Of a stretch of 64,000 nt of DNA, positions 21,231 to 33,400 are shown piece by piece. The position numbers were made by a program, and so were the translations under genes. Each line of letters begins with the position of its first letter. Position 1 is the stretch's first letter. The notes beneath the pieces were generated by a model that was not told the DNA's origin, did not search any database, and saw nothing but the letters and a program-made list of their open reading frames with translations. This stretch comes from Beroe forskalii (lineage: Eukaryota > Ctenophora > Nuda > Beroida > Beroidae), in NCBI GenBank assembly GCA_011033025.1, contig WFMF01000005.1, positions 310,001 through 374,000 of the forward strand, in the 5' to 3' direction.

Positions 21231-24200
21231 GTAAGGGAATCATATCTGAATAGAGGTGGCATCTGGGAAAAAATTCATAACAAAGGTTTCAGTGTGCCAA
21301 TCGACTCAAATGGGTCCCTAGAGTCACCAAAATTTTTGTTCAAATTTTCGGTGTCCGGAAAACTCAGGTGGCCACGCCCTTTTTTGACCATGGGAATATT
21401 TGATTAAAATCGTTAAAAAATTATTATGACGAAAACGAGGCATGATTATACTCTAAACCTAAGTTTTTTGATACCAGAAATCGATTGCAAGCATCACCTA
21501 AGCTCTAAGACCAATATTTCGGCTTTTATCGGCCACGCCCACTTTTTTACTTACGCGCTTTGCCGAAAATTTCGAAAAAACTAAGCTACTGCAACTAAGG
21601 CATGATCATACTCTAATCCTATGTTTTTTGGCACGAGAAATCGTTTAGAACTAATGTCTAAGACCTTAAACCAGTATTTTGGCCGTTATGGACCACGCCC
21701 ACTTTTTGTCATCAATATGGTGGCCGAAAATCTGAAGTTATTATATGGATTTAGCTAGGGCATGATTATACTCTAAGCCTATGTTTTTTGGCACGAGAAA
21801 TCGTTTAGAACCAATGTCTAAGTCCTCAAATAGATATTTTGGCTGTTATGAACCACGCCCACTTTTTGTCATCAATATAATGGCCGAAATTCTGAAGTCT
21901 TTATATCAATTTAGCTAGGGCATGATTATACTCTAATCCTATGATTTTTGGCACGAGACATCGTTTAGAACCAATGTCTAAGTCTGCAGATTGATATTTT
22001 GGCCGTTATGGACCACACCTACTTTTTGGTATCAATATTATGGTCTAAATCCGAAGTTATTATACGGCATGATCAAATATTCACAAAATAGGTCTTTGAC
22101 ACGGGCAATTTTCTTACCGCAAATTCAATATTTTGGACCACGTCCTCCTATTGTCATCGAATATCCGAACTAAAATTATGAATCAAAAAGCACTAAAAAG
22201 GGGGTCGATGTACAATTTATTGATAAGACTTTTATCTTCAGGCTTAAAACCACTTCACAAATACTATGGCTGCCAAGATACGTCGCAGCTACGAGTTTTT
22301 GATGATATTTTAATATTATGGCAGGTCAAAAAGCATTATATTATTAAGAAATAGTCATCTTCAATCTAGCTTGGTGCCTTCTTGAGGCTTCGAGGGTGCC
22401 CTTCCACATTAATAATGCAACGATCATTGTACAGTAGATTTAATTTAATGGTTGCTGAATGCTCATGAAAATCGTAGTTGTAATCTTCATCATATCAAAG
22501 CCAACTTTCAGAATTCAATACAATCTCAAGGGTAGGGAAGAAAGGACAGGAGGCAAAGGTTCCGTCAATGTTCAGCATCAGGTCAACACCAAGGGAAGTA
22601 CAGTCATCATCCTCAATCTCCAGCTCTGCAAGGCAGGTGGGAGCTCTAGGGCGAGGTTCTTCTTTCGCCTGATGCGTTGAGCTCTCTTCTTGGTAGCCTC
22701 CTCACTAGGTAGTCTAGCCCGGGTGTCCTGGGAGATGGAGCCAGTGGTGGAGCAGTGGATTAGGTAGGGGGCGATGTGAGTGTTCTCCGCCATGTCAGCC
22801 ATGTTGTAGATGACCTCACGCAGCTCACAGTCAGCAAGGTCTGGCTCGTGGCAGTGTGGTTGCTTGAAGGTGTCGAGGTTCCCCTGGGAGTCCGTGCAGA
22901 GCCTTCCATTGCAGCAGTCGCTCTTCTTCACGCACTTCCAAGCCTGTCTGCCATCCAGGGTGGGCTTCCCACTCTTCGAATAGCGGAATCCAAGGGGCAG
23001 GAGATTCTGAGATCCAGCTGTCTGCCCTCTCCATATCTTGACTTCTTCGTTGTCGAACATTGGTAGAGAATAAATGTATTTGATGGTTTGATCCTACAGA
23101 GAGGTATCTCGTCTACTATCTGGTTGTTTCGTCAGATACCTAGTTCATGTGCAATCAAGTAATAATATTCTTCTCATGGGAACGAAGTACGATGAGTCCC
23201 GGAATCCTAATGAGGTCACAAGCAGTATCTCTCGTAGATTCCATATCTGTAATCCTAATAGGGTCAGCTAACAAGCAGTATCTACCGTATGTTCCTGATC
23301 TCTGATGAGAGGTATCTGTCGTAAGAGGAAAAATGTCCCCTTCTCCATTACCCTTACTGCAACCATGCCTTAGAGTGTGCCGCAGCGTCCCCAAAAACTG
23401 AAAAGTGTGCCCAAGAATCCTGTGCCGTAGTGTCCTGTGCCGTAGAGTCCTGTGCCGTAGAGTCCTATATTATTGATGTCAAAAAGTTGTCGTGGTCCAA
23501 AATGCCCAAAATATTTGTTGTAGCGTTTTGGTAATTGCTTTTAATCGACATCTCGTGAAAAAAACAACTAGGATTCAAGTATAATCATGCCCTGGCTAAA
23601 TCCATATAATAACTTCAGATTTTCGGCCATTTTATTACTGACAAAAAGTGGGTGTGGTCCATAACGGCCAAAATATTAGTTTTAGGACTAAGACGTTGGT
23701 TTCAAACGATTTCTCGTGCCAAAAAACATAGGATTAGAGTATAATCATGCCCTAGCTAAATCAATATAATAACTTCAGATTTTCGGCCACCATATTGATG
23801 ACAAAAAGTGGGCGTGGTCCATAACGGCCAAAATACTGGTTTAAGGTCTTAGACATTAGTTCTAAACGATTTCTCGTACCAAAAAACATAGGATTAAAGT
23901 ATGATCATGCCTTAGTTAGTTAGTTGCAGTAGCTTATTTTTTCGAAATTTTCGGCAAAATGCGTAACGAAAAAAGTGGGCGTGGCCGATAAAAAGCCGAA
24001 ATATTGGTCTTAGAGCTTAGGTGATGCTTGCAATCGATTTCTCGTATCAAAAAACATAGGTTTAGAGTATAATCATGCCTAGTTTTCGTCATAATATTTT
24101 TTAACGATTTTAATCAAATATTCCCACGGTCAAAAAAAGGGCGTGGCCACCCTGAGTTTTCCGGACACCGAAAATTTGAACAAAAATTTTGGTGACTCTA

Positions 24201-24278
24201 GGGACCCATTTGAGTCGATTGGCACACTGAAACCTTTGTTATGAATTTTTTCCCAGGCATGTTGGACTATTCCCTTAC
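21231..24278. mobile_element. MULE-like DNA transposon with long terminal inverted repeats
   Basis: The left arm (from about 21231) and right arm (to about 24278) are reverse complements over roughly 0.8 kb each, for example gggaaaaaattcataacaaa at 21265 against its complement at 24235-24255. Each arm carries four tandem copies of a 160 bp subterminal repeat. On the left, gcatgattatactct-type copies start at 21440, 21600, 21760 and 21920; the right arm mirrors them at about 23585, 23745, 23905 and 24070. The core encodes a FLYWCH-domain protein. Known: long TIRs with tandem subterminal repeats and FLYWCH genes are typical of animal Mutator-like elements. No transposase catalytic domain is present. 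Boundaries are uncertain: if the ends are ctggg/cccag, a 4 bp GCAT repeat flanks them. It ends about 180 bp before the CCDC57-like start codon. Confidence 0.8.
22578..23060 (-). CDS. FLYWCH zinc-finger protein of the MULE-like element
   Basis: A 160-residue frame. Residues 20-72 follow the FLYWCH pattern: GFRYSKSGKP, AWKCVKKSDC, C-N-GRLCTD and HCHEPD, giving C-C-H-H zinc ligands. Downstream, a YNMADMAENTHIAPYLI region and a basic KKRAQRIRRKK segment resemble the part after FLYWCH in N-terminal regions of MULE transposases. The MULE catalytic domain does not follow, and the frame stops at 22578. It is therefore an accessory DNA-binding protein or a 5' remnant of a transposase gene. It lies centrally between the two inverted arms. 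Confidence 0.7.
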   Translation of the reverse strand: MFDNEEVKIWRGQTAGSQNLLPLGFRYSKSGKPTLDGRQAWKCVKKSDCCNGRLCTDSQGNLDTFKQPHCHEPDLADCELREVIYNMADMAENTHIAPYLIHCSTTGSISQDTRARLPSEEATKKRAQRIRRKKNLALELPPALQSWRLRMMTVLPLVLT

Positions 24279-24454
24279 TATAATTTTTCATACTTCTATT
24301 GACATTCTTAGCTACATAGTCGTCCATTTTTAAAATATGATAATACAATGATTAGTTAAAACGTGAATTTAAAAACGATAGAAAAAGAGTAAGGTTATGA
24401 ATGATAGCAAATTTTCGATAATTATCACTATCTTGTCAAACAGCTATAATTTGA

Positions 24455-27400
24455 ATGAATTTCACGGACTTACTTGAGGCTAAATCTAAGGAACTCAAAG
24501 ACCTACAAGATAAACGACTCAATGCTTTGGAAGAGGAAATAAAGTAATACATAAATCATTTCATAAGATATATTCATTTATGATTTGCCAATTGATGACA
24601 ATGCCTTTGATTCAATATAATGTTGAAATTTGCTCTTTAAGTAAATAGCTGACTGCTGAAAGTCTGAAAGAAAATCTATGAACTCGAAAATATGATGATC
24701 TTACATCAGAATAAAATTCATCTGTATACACTATTCAGTTTTTATCACACCAATTTCCTATTTCAGGGCCCGTGATATCCAACTCACAACTTTGCGAGAA
24801 CAGTATAATGAACTCAAAGATAACTTCGAGTATAATCTTAATCTCCTTGCTGATAGAGATAAAGAGCTAGGAACTTACGATACCAGTGAGTTGATGCATC
24901 ATGGTTAACTATTTATTGTTACTTGGTTAGATTTGAATGAGGTGTAAAGTAAGGAAACGACATTTTACTTTTCCTGTGTCGTCCGTTGAAAGGTGTTCAC
25001 CATACCCCTAAAACACATTAGTTTGGCAAATTCTAAACGTTATTTATCTCACAGACTGTGGCAGTCCAGCATCATTATTTTTCGGGTACTCTAATATCAG
25101 CACATTCCACTTGTACTTCACAACATGCACAGAGAGAGCACCTTCCATTCTTCCATTGTTTCTTTGTCGCCACACACGCTATAGCTATTGTGTAAAATCT
25201 TACTTTATACATTATACAAATCATGTTTCTCAACACAAATCCGGATTTATTACTGAAAATATCTGCTATTCTTTGATTGTATCCTCTCAATAATTGACAC
25301 TTCAGTTATCACCCAGCTGAATGAGAAGATCAACGCATCGATGGCAGAGATATCTGACCTTAAGGTGATACTGGGTTCTTGGTATTCATTTTACTATGAA
25401 GATGAGTATCGGCTCGGGTTTACAGCCAGGGATGAATTATAACTATGTTTGAAACAACGCCTCCCATGAGTTTCAGCTTCTTTCATTTTGTTGCAGAGAC
25501 TAATATCATCATTAATCAGTAGAGAATTTCAGGTTGATTTGTCCAGTGCACACCAGAAGTCACTGGAAGATGCAGCCCGGAAGGAGGAGGTCCAGCAAGC
25601 TTTCCAGAGTAAAATCCTGGAAATGGAGGGTGCTTTAGAGCGGGAATATGCAGCTAAAGAACAGAAGGTGAATACTAAATGTACATGTACTATAATGTAC
25701 TGTTTTAGCCATATCAGCCAGAAACAGTGCTTGATTATTTAGGAACAAATACTGATAATAATGTTGATGAATGATGGTGTATGAGTAGACCTAAACATAT
25801 CAAAGTACCTAGGTCTAAGGTATTTGAACAATTCAATTTGATGTCAAATGTAACGTTACCCATCATTTCAAGCAACTGATTACAGTATGTTAATCTATTT
25901 ACTATTTCAGCTTTCATTGGAGTTAACAGATACAGCAAGAATCAAACAACAACTAGAGATTCAGCTGTCTGACTTACAGGTACTTGCCTTGAGCCTTGAT
26001 TCTAACGTACGAATTACCATTTGGACATATTCTAAATCTTGAAGCTGTGATTGAACTTTTCAAGGTTTCAGGCAACCGAAATCGCTGATAATTTCAAAGC
26101 CCTGATCATCGATACTTAATTGAATTGCGTGTTCCTTGGAATCATTTCTTCAAGAGTTTCTGACAAGTGATACGTTCAATCTAAAATTCACATCCGGGAC
26201 GTACCTCAGGAGGACCTTGAGAGGAAACGCCGTGAGTGGGAGCGGAACTTCGAGGAGGAAATAAGCACTCTTGTTCGGGAGCACTCCGCCAAAGTAGCCA
26301 CTTACGATACGAAAGTCCTGCAGAGCGAGTCAAAATTGAAGCAGGTTTTTATTCTAATACAAATAACAAACTGTCGCGGTGAAACAAGATGATGTAAAAT
26401 TCAAGATTTCCTTAGAAATTCGCATCAGTGTTATGATTAATCAATTGTCACTTCATTTGTCACTTATCATTGCTAAGCAACATAATATTAAGCTGCTAAC
26501 GCTGTCTTTGAGAGCCATGCAACGCCCTCCCTCGGGTCGAATACTACTTGTGCAACTCTCAATGTACAAAGGTATCACTTAGAACCCTATTGCTAGGTAA
26601 CGAGTGAACGCGAGGCACTCCGATTGACAGTATCTGAGTTAGAGAGCACAGTGACCCAGCAGGAGGAGTACATCAACAAGATGGAGGAGGCCGTGGAGAA
26701 CGCCGAGTGGGATGTGCAGACCTACGTCACTACCCAGCAAGCTAGGTGGGTATACTGTAGACCCTTTAAAGCTAACATCATTATCTTAGCAGAGGTTGTC
26801 ATTCTCGGCCATTCAGATTATTTCCTAGCATTGTTCTATGTAACATTGTAACACCATAATATGCTCAATCGGGGTAAAGCCATATCATCAATAGTTCAAT
26901 AAAGGCCACAGTTCACAATTAGCTCACATTTAACCACTGGTATGGCCACAAATTAGTACATTTCATTATGAAACCGGTTTCACCACATCCAGATAGCATG
27001 ATGGTTTCAGGCATAAATTTGATGCTCTCAAAGCCTTCTGGTGAGAATCAGGTACAAAAAAGTGGTTAAAAAAGGCCAAAATTGGCAATTTCAGGGGTAC
27101 AAGTACTCCTCACTGCTCCTCACAAGCATTTGGCAATCTGTGCCTTAAATGCTGAGATGACAGGAACTTTACTGATGGTATATGAAATTTTGTTCCAAAC
27201 AGCTTCCATGGTCCTCGACTGACGAGTGATTTTTTAAACCCACTTTTTTAAAAGTACATTAAATGTACTTTTAAAAACCTGGTGAGCTACGGTATGCACA
27301 GAAAAACTCTGTGCAATTGAGTAATAAGTAAAGTAGGAAGTAGGATAAAACCAGGATTAAATTTTGATCCTCCCCATTAATTACTTAATAATTCAGCAGA

Positions 27401-30400
27401 GGGGGGGGGGGCACGTCCCGCTTTGTCCTGTAATGTGACAGGCGGATTACTAATGTTTCGATATTAATAGGACAAATTGGGCTCAAAATGGAATTGGGAC
27501 ATGGACAATTAGAATCTTAGGATGAGAGGGAAGGTGTTCGTAACCACTCTACTTGTTTTATTTCTGATCAAATTCCTGCTCTTAGTATCAACGTTAAAGT
27601 TTCTGCGAGTTTGTCTTATGTCTATAAAGGTATAAAGAACATGTAAAAGTATGAAATATAACCAAATATAGGCTTTCCAGAGAAGACTTAGCTTAAGAAA
27701 AGCGTGAAATTGATATACAGTCGCTCATTAAATGTGTCAAACGGGGCCATGTTGAAATAAATCAGGCGGCACCTTGTCCACCTTGCATGATCCAGAGCAT
27801 GGCTCACGCTATATTTTGCTGTTGTTTGATCATCCACATTATCCTGAACAATGCTTCCAAAGAACACCACCAAAGAGAGCTTCGAGCCCGTGGCACCAGA
27901 TTATGCTTGGGGCATCTCCTACTCATTAGTGTTAATCCTATCTCTTTTAGGGGATTCTACCATCCTAGTGGCGTCCATCAAATACAAAGCTATCAAAATA
28001 CACGGGTTTCTGGTGGCTATTATTGAGCAGGTGGCTGTTTGTGACATCTTGATGGCACTCACCTGGTTCCTGGCCTCCACCACCTCCTTTCTTGGCAGCA
28101 GCTGGCTTAGCGGGACCAGCCTTGGATTTATCGTGGCATTGTTAGTGAAGTGCACAGCCTTCATCGGACCAACGATGATTAGCTTGATGACCACTGCTAA
28201 AGTGATAATGTTGAAATATCCTCAGAGTTTTGCCGCTAGAATGCTAACTCGGAAGATATCCCATTTGCTGTGTCTTCTCATATGGCTATTTACAGTCCCG
28301 ACCCAAGCCTTGAATATGAAATTTAATGGGGCCAATTCTGTTGATTGCACCTCAGGACGGTGTCGTTATGTCTTCCTTTCCTCCCAGCCAAACTTTAAAG
28401 CTCGTCTCTTTGTCCTCTACTTGATTCTTCCCACCTTCTGTACTGGCATCTGCAGTGTCTTCCTGCTCTCCCACCTAGTACACGCCAGGGGCGTGTCACG
28501 GCGTGTTGGGGGCGTCAAGATTTGGCGAGGACTTATCACAACAACCATCACTGCTGTGATGCAGACCACTTCCAATCTTCTTTTAATTGTCTTATTAATC
28601 CTGGTCGTCAAAGGTAATAACGGGAAATGGCACATCAGTACAGGAGGTGGACGAGTTTGTAAGAGTTGTCATCGCCGTCCAGACTGTGAATATGATGGGG
28701 AATTTCTTCATTTACTCGTTCACAGTGCCGAGTTTCAGATCCTTTTTGAAGGAGAGGGTATTCTGCAGGTACATGTGTAAAGTGGAAATAGAATCTCCGA
28801 GAAGAGGAAGAGTCAGACAACTACAGATACAAGGTTTGTATAAAATGTTTAAAGTAAAATGTTTAAAGTAGTGTGCTACAAAAATAGTTTTTACTTATTC
28901 ATCTGGTAGTGCGAGGTTCTGAACCAATATCATGTTAAGGTTTTATGTATAATGATCTATACAGTATCATCGATCATTCAAGTTCATAGTCACCATTTAC
29001 TAAACTACATTAGAAACTTATTAAAAGCGATGTGATTCATCTTATCTTATTTTCAGATAATCGGAGTGCGGCAAGGACTGTGGACAGTTGTCAGTCAGTT
29101 AAACCACAAAACATCGTCCTGAATCAACTTCTTGACATCACTCAGAAGGATGTTATAAATCTTCACACAACCCAGATTGGAGTCAAGAAACCTGGTCCAG
29201 ACACTGCACAGACTGGTGTCAAGAAACCTGATCCTGAAACCACTCAAACTGATTTCAAAAATACTTTTGTAAAGAGACCTGATCCCGTTGCCTCGCAGAC
29301 TGGTGTCAAGAATCCGGATCCTGGTAGCGCTCAGACTGGTGTCAAGAATCCAGATCATGTTACCACGCAGACTGGTGTCAAGAATCCTGATCCTGTTACC
29401 ACGCAGAGTGGTGTCAAGAATCCAGATCCTGGTAGCGCTCAGACTGGTGTTGATCATAAAGATCCTGACACCACTCAGATTTGTTTCAAAAATACCGATC
29501 GTGAAACTATTCAGACTGGTGTCAATAAACCTGACCCGGTTACAAGACAGACTGTTGTCAAGAATCCTGATACTGACACCACACATCCTGACGTCAAGAA
29601 TCCACATCCTGACACCAATAAGACTGATACCACTGGGACTTGTGTCAAGAGACCTGATCTTGACTCTGCCAAGACTGGAGTCAAGAAAACTGATCCAGAG
29701 ACCACACAGACTGGTGTCAAGAATCCTGATCCTGTTACCATGCAGACTGGTGTCAAGAATCCTGATCATGAGTGTTTTTGAACATCTGAAAGCACTTTAA
29801 ATTTCACTTTGCCATACCATGATGCACCAGAATGCCATAAGCGCTCGGGCGTTAATAAGTTATGTTAGTTCTGTTAAAGTTATATAGCTATGTTAGTTAT
29901 GTTATTTATTTTAGTTATGGCAAACATAACTAACACAACTAACATAGCTAGAATACTTACATAAGTAACATAACATAATTAACTCATAGGGTGCGTTTAT
30001 GGTATTTTGTGCGTTAGGGGACTTAGGGGTGCATCGGTGAACTGGTCATTGAAATGTGAAACGTCATGATAAGGCAAATTGAAGGCAGTAGAGGGTCATT
30101 GGTATACTTTCATACGACCAAATTCTCTTAAATTATTGAAGCATAAGGCAATTTTCTTCTTTGTCTAAACTTCAAAAGTTGTATTAACATTCTGATTATT
30201 ATGTTTTCTATAGTAACTGCGAGAAAGTGAAGATAGTAGATACTGCACTGAATTTTAGTGAAGAGAATAACTTGACAGTTGACATCGGGAATAATTTTGG
30301 AAATCTCCGTTTTCAAGCTCAAATTTGTATGAAGCAGTGTACTGTGCAGATTCAAACTTAGCAACACTTTTTTAAAAAATGCAATCACGTTTGAGGTTGA

Positions 30401-33400
30401 AAACGGAGTATATTTTCTTATTTTAGATTCTTTTCATTGAAATTCAGTTTTCATTTTGTCGCTATAGTAGAGAACAATGATCAGTATCAGTTATGCCACC
30501 AATGACGAGTGATCCGATCATTCAGTTTTCAAGTAAGCAAGTACTAAGATCCACGATATTTGAAATATAATATAAACCTGTCCAACATGTTAATACGTTA
30601 ATCAGAACGTCAAACGTAATATGGCGAACACAAAGCACATTGGCACACCTTATCTTTCAAAGAAAACTCATTGAAAAGACCATTGTATCCTATCCCTCTA
30701 GTCTCTGTTACCTTCCTGGGCCAAGATTTAATTTAATATAACATTCGTTTTTTAGCAGTTTCTACAACCTGTATAATGCAGTACTGGGAACTTTCGCGAC
30801 GGAACAAAATGAGATCATACAAAAAACACAGAGCAAGGATTTGAGATTGAATTAGAGATTATCCCATAATTTAGAGACTATTGAACCATAATTACCTGTT
30901 TGAAAGTCGCAATTTAACCCTGGTGGATTAATTCAGACATACGTTACTTCACAGCAAGCTAGATGGGTTATTTCAGACTTACATCACTACCCAGTTAGCT
31001 TGGTGGGTGTGATATTTCTATACTTGTGTGATATTTCTATACTTGCTGACAATAGAGACCATATTGAATTGGTATGTTTGAACGTGGTGACTGGAGACTG
31101 AATATTACAGGAGTAGTCGTGCGATATGATTGGTGGTAAGACTGAATATTACAGGACTAGTCGTGCGATATGATTGGTGGTGAGACTGATTTCGTGGATA
31201 CAGCAGAGTCGCTTATTGGGTGTGGCAGGACGATAGAGCTTTAACGTGTGATATGATTTACACCTTGGCACATCATTTCCGAGATTCTATTTAAATCTCA
31301 ATAGAAGCCGCCTTACTACTTTACTACTACCTTGTTACCAAACTACTTCAATTTCAGGATTTCAGAACTGGAATTCGAAATATCAAAACTGAACGATCAA
31401 CTGGTGGAAAGAGATCAAATTGCTTCCAAAAAGTAAGTTTTTAGGTTATGCTTAGAGATGTGTAAATTTTACATTGTTTCAAATCTGATGACTAATTAAT
31501 TGTAGTAGTAGAATTTTATAATTTCTTGTTTTAGAAATTTAGAGTCTGTTGAGGGTCAACTATTTAGGGTCTCAGTGTGTGAAGCTCATCTGCTTGAAAA
31601 AGAGGAAATCATAAAAGGACTGAAAGACCGACACGAGGCAGAAAGAAAATCTAGAGACAACGACAACAAGGAAATTGTCACTGAATTAGAGGAGTTAAAA
31701 ATAAAGTCTAAGTGTGATGCTGCGAGATTGGAGGATAAACTAACTGATGCGCAAGACCAGATATCACAGTTAGTCACTTATCAACTTCTGATAGATATAT
31801 AATGATGGTTGTTTTCAATGTTTCATCGATTTCTCTCGGAGTTCGGATATATGTGGTTAATATATCCAGATGTCCCATCTTTAATAATGCTCATTGGATT
31901 GTGTCAGAATCAAGAATCACATTTTCATTAAATTGAAGTTGATATATAAGTTTGTAATGGGTACTATACAGATGTCGCAAGTTCTGAAAACGTCTTCTGA
32001 AATTTCCCCAAAAAGTGATCACGTAAGATATAAGAGGCAATGGATTGAGCGAGTAATGTGTTAGATTCCAATACGCTGAAGTTCTATTTATCACACTTCT
32101 CACCCTTATATCCCTGCACAGACTTGAGTCACGTGTCCGGGAGCAACAGATCTGTCTGGAGACGGAGCAGCAGAAAACAGCACGACACGCTGTGGCTGTC
32201 AAGATGAGCGAGCAGGAGTTCGGAGAGAAGGTCAAGGAAACGAGGATCGAGCTGGAAATGAAGAAACAGGAAGTTGCCAGGTAAGGAGAAGGTTAAGGAA
32301 ACGAGGATAGAGCTGGAAATGAAGAAACAGGAAGTTGTCAGGTGAGGTGAAGGTTAAGGAAACGAGGATAGAGCTGGAAATGAAGAAACAGGAAGTTGTC
32401 AGGTGAGGTGAAGGTTAAGGAAACGAGGATAGAGCTGGAAATGAAGAAACAGGAAGTTGCCAGGTGAGGTGAAGGTTAAGGAAACGAGGATAGAGCTGGA
32501 AATGAAGAAACAGGAAGTTGCCAGGTGAGGAGAAGGTTAAGGAAACGAGGATAGAGCTGGAAATGAAGAAACAGGAAGTTGCCAGGTGAGGAGAAGGTTA
32601 AGGAAACGAGGATAGAGCTGGAAATGAAGAAACAGGAAGTTGCCAGGTGAGGAGAAGGTTAAGGAAACGAGGATAGAGCTGGAAATGAAGAAACAGGAAG
32701 TTTCCAGGTAAGGAGGAGGTTAAGGAAACGAGGATAGAGCTGGAGATGAAGAAACAGGAAGTTGCCAGGTGAGGAGGAGGACGGGAAGGTGTTCGAGGAT
32801 TGGTCGATTGCATTAAGTACGAAAGTATATTTTATTTGTTAGAAACGAAAGTATTAATCGTTAAATATAAGTTTGAAACTTTGAAGTTTCATATTTTCCC
32901 CCTCGCGATTAGGTACAAGACAGACCTAGCATTAGCCGTAAAACGTGAAGAGTCCCTGAGATCGGAATGCGAGCAGGAACTGAGGTTGATGAGGCTGCGA
33001 TGTGAGAAGGCTGAAAGGTCGGCGTACAACGCACAAGAGGACCTTGTCAAAGATCTCACGACCTCAAGAGACGTGGTCAGTCTTTAAACGGTATCCGACG
33101 GTGTATTAGTCTACCCTTAGATCTCTTAGAAAGTTACCAATTCGCGTGCTAGTTGACAGTCAACTCAATCGCTGAATTGTCAATATCTAGATATTTCTAG
33201 TAGAAAGTATGAATGATCTTCAGACTTTGAACGATATAACCATCGCTTAATCATACTTAGACTTGATTTTTTCACTGCTGTGAGTGCGTTTTCTAATATT
33301 TTACGGATTTAATCCTTCACGTCTACATCATTTCATTCTGAACTGTATTTAAGTATTATGCCACTTTGAGAAACTTTTTACTTCTATCCTCTATCAGTCT

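Noticed and set aside
29095..29800. Long frames on the minus strand and in a second plus frame across the receptor tail
   Set aside because: The 36 bp period keeps several frames open at once; only the frame joined in phase to TM7 is supported.
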